Origin: Phytobacter palmae
GTDB lineage: Bacteria; Pseudomonadota; Gammaproteobacteria; Enterobacterales; Enterobacteriaceae
DNA length: 64,000 bases
NCBI GenBank assembly: GCA_900112785.1
Contig: FONB01000001.1
Span: 248,001-312,000 of the forward strand
Direction: 5' to 3'
A program made the position numbers and the translations under genes. Numbering within the stretch: position 1 is the first letter of the stretch; each line of letters begins with the position of its first letter. This document shows positions 63,496-64,000 of the stretch, one piece after another. The notes beneath the pieces were generated by a model. The model did no database searches. It was not told the origin of the DNA and worked only from the letters and a program-made list of their open reading frames with translations.

Positions 63496-63728
63496 ATCTT
63501 TTTCAGATCCATCTCTTCCTGGATGCGTTCACTCCAGGCAGCGTGGGTGCGAATGGCTTCATCGATCCCGGCGTTAAATAGCGTCGGGCCGATATTTTCA
63601 ATCACGAAATCGACAAAGAATTCGGCGTCGAATTGTTCCAGTTCGAGGTCGAAGTTGTCGGCGCAGTAGCGTTGTAGCTTTTCACGAAGCATTTCGCGTT
63701 CACTGTGGCTGAGATCGATTTTGCTCAT
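63489..63728 (-). CDS. DUF2164 family protein
   Basis: A 79-residue acidic protein: LSHSEREMLREKLQRYCADNFDLELEQFDAEFFVDFVIENIGPTLFNAGIDEA. The conserved FxxEFLxxFxxEelGxxfYNqG-like region marks DUF2164. Function unknown. It converges on the DUF2955 gene with overlapping stops. Confidence 0.85.
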   Translation of the reverse strand: MSKIDLSHSEREMLREKLQRYCADNFDLELEQFDAEFFVDFVIENIGPTLFNAGIDEAIRTHAAWSERIQEEMDLKKIY

Positions 63729-63806
63729 CGGTTTTCCAGGTCAGAGAAAAAGGACATCATAGCAGAGGTGCGTGATGATGCGGCCCCGGATAGCGGCGCA
63801 AGCGCC

Positions 63807-64000
63807 TTAATACACAGCCACCTGTTCAAACGTTTCCCCGTCGCAGCGGTAAATGGCCTGGGTCGCACCGGGCAGCACCCACTGCCGTTCGGCGCCAGGC
63901 TGGCATTGCAGGCGAATGCAGAGCCCGCAGCCACCACGCAGGGTGCGGGGAATATCCGCCACGCGAAACGGAACGCCGGATACCTGCAACAGTTTGCGGG
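63807..64000 (-). CDS. DUF3343-like (Se/S carrier-like) protein, C-terminal part
   Basis: The last 64 codons of a gene entering from the right edge: VSGVPFRVADIPRTLRGGCGLCIRL matches the DUF3343 core with its CGLC/CGL cysteines, and the frame ends at TAA 63809-63807. The N-terminus lies outside the window. REP-like sequence (GCGGCGCAAGCGCC) precedes it at 63791-63805. Confidence 0.6.
   Translation of the reverse strand, partial: RKLLQVSGVPFRVADIPRTLRGGCGLCIRLQCQPGAERQWVLPGATQAIYRCDGETFEQVAVY

Overview
The window is chromosomal DNA of a member of the Enterobacteriaceae (GC-rich, enterobacterial housekeeping genes, REP-type palindromes between operons). A tryptophanase operon makes it indole-positive in genotype, and the FosA protein looks closer to the Klebsiella/Kluyvera type than to the Enterobacter type. 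I cannot fix genus or species. SymE/SymR, a DNA methyltransferase, a restriction island and a yjiR-yjiS pair recall the E. coli 'immigration control region', here strongly rearranged.

Layout. 1-1340: AT-rich left edge with a C5 cytosine methyltransferase (cut by the window), a divergent HTH gene, and the SOS-linked symE/symR toxin-antisense pair with a LexA box. 1374-7446: xyloside/xylonate catabolism (yjhG/yagF-type dehydratase, GPH transporter, GH43 xylosidase, xynR). 7646-10978: an 1110-residue SF1 helicase. 11199-25211: an export-like locus on the minus strand: three membrane-fusion proteins (one fused to a GAF-like domain, one to a site-2 protease and a PqqD-like domain), a secreted tail-collar protein, a 2275-residue DUF4347 adhesin and a TolC-like lipoprotein, with no ABC ATPase. 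25438-28604: yjhX (topAI) with a leader ORF, glgS, small hypotheticals, roxA. 28745-31708: tnaC-tnaA-mtr. 31980-36686: convergent N6-adenine methyltransferase and type IIG restriction enzyme. 36852-44191: TonB receptor, divergent siderophore ABC importer and an RpiR-family regulator. 44258-46252: TetR regulator, lysozyme-like toxin and LprI-like immunity protein. 46580-49793: AraC regulator and FoxA-like receptor. 49921-55878: yjiR, yjiS, a ClpP paralogue, DUF1176, a quinone reductase, LysR and fosA. 55923-59332: methyltransferase/TetR pair and a 'vgr-related' metallopeptidase/lipoprotein/ankyrin cassette. 59810-64000: quinone oxidoreductase, MarR-MFP-DUF2955 efflux operon and two small conserved genes.

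The strongest candidate for an undescribed system is 11199-25211. Its three adaptor genes overlap by ATGA and can form one inner-membrane assembly. The outer-membrane lipoprotein lies directly behind the giant adhesin, and the site-2 protease carries what looks like a peptide-recognition domain. I infer a leader-recognising, protease-coupled export route for the adhesin and/or the tail-collar protein; this is not shown by sequence alone. Secondary points are two orphan toxin/immunity cassettes of type VI effector style without any T6SS core genes, a stalling-leader candidate before yjhX, and several unexplained operator arrays.
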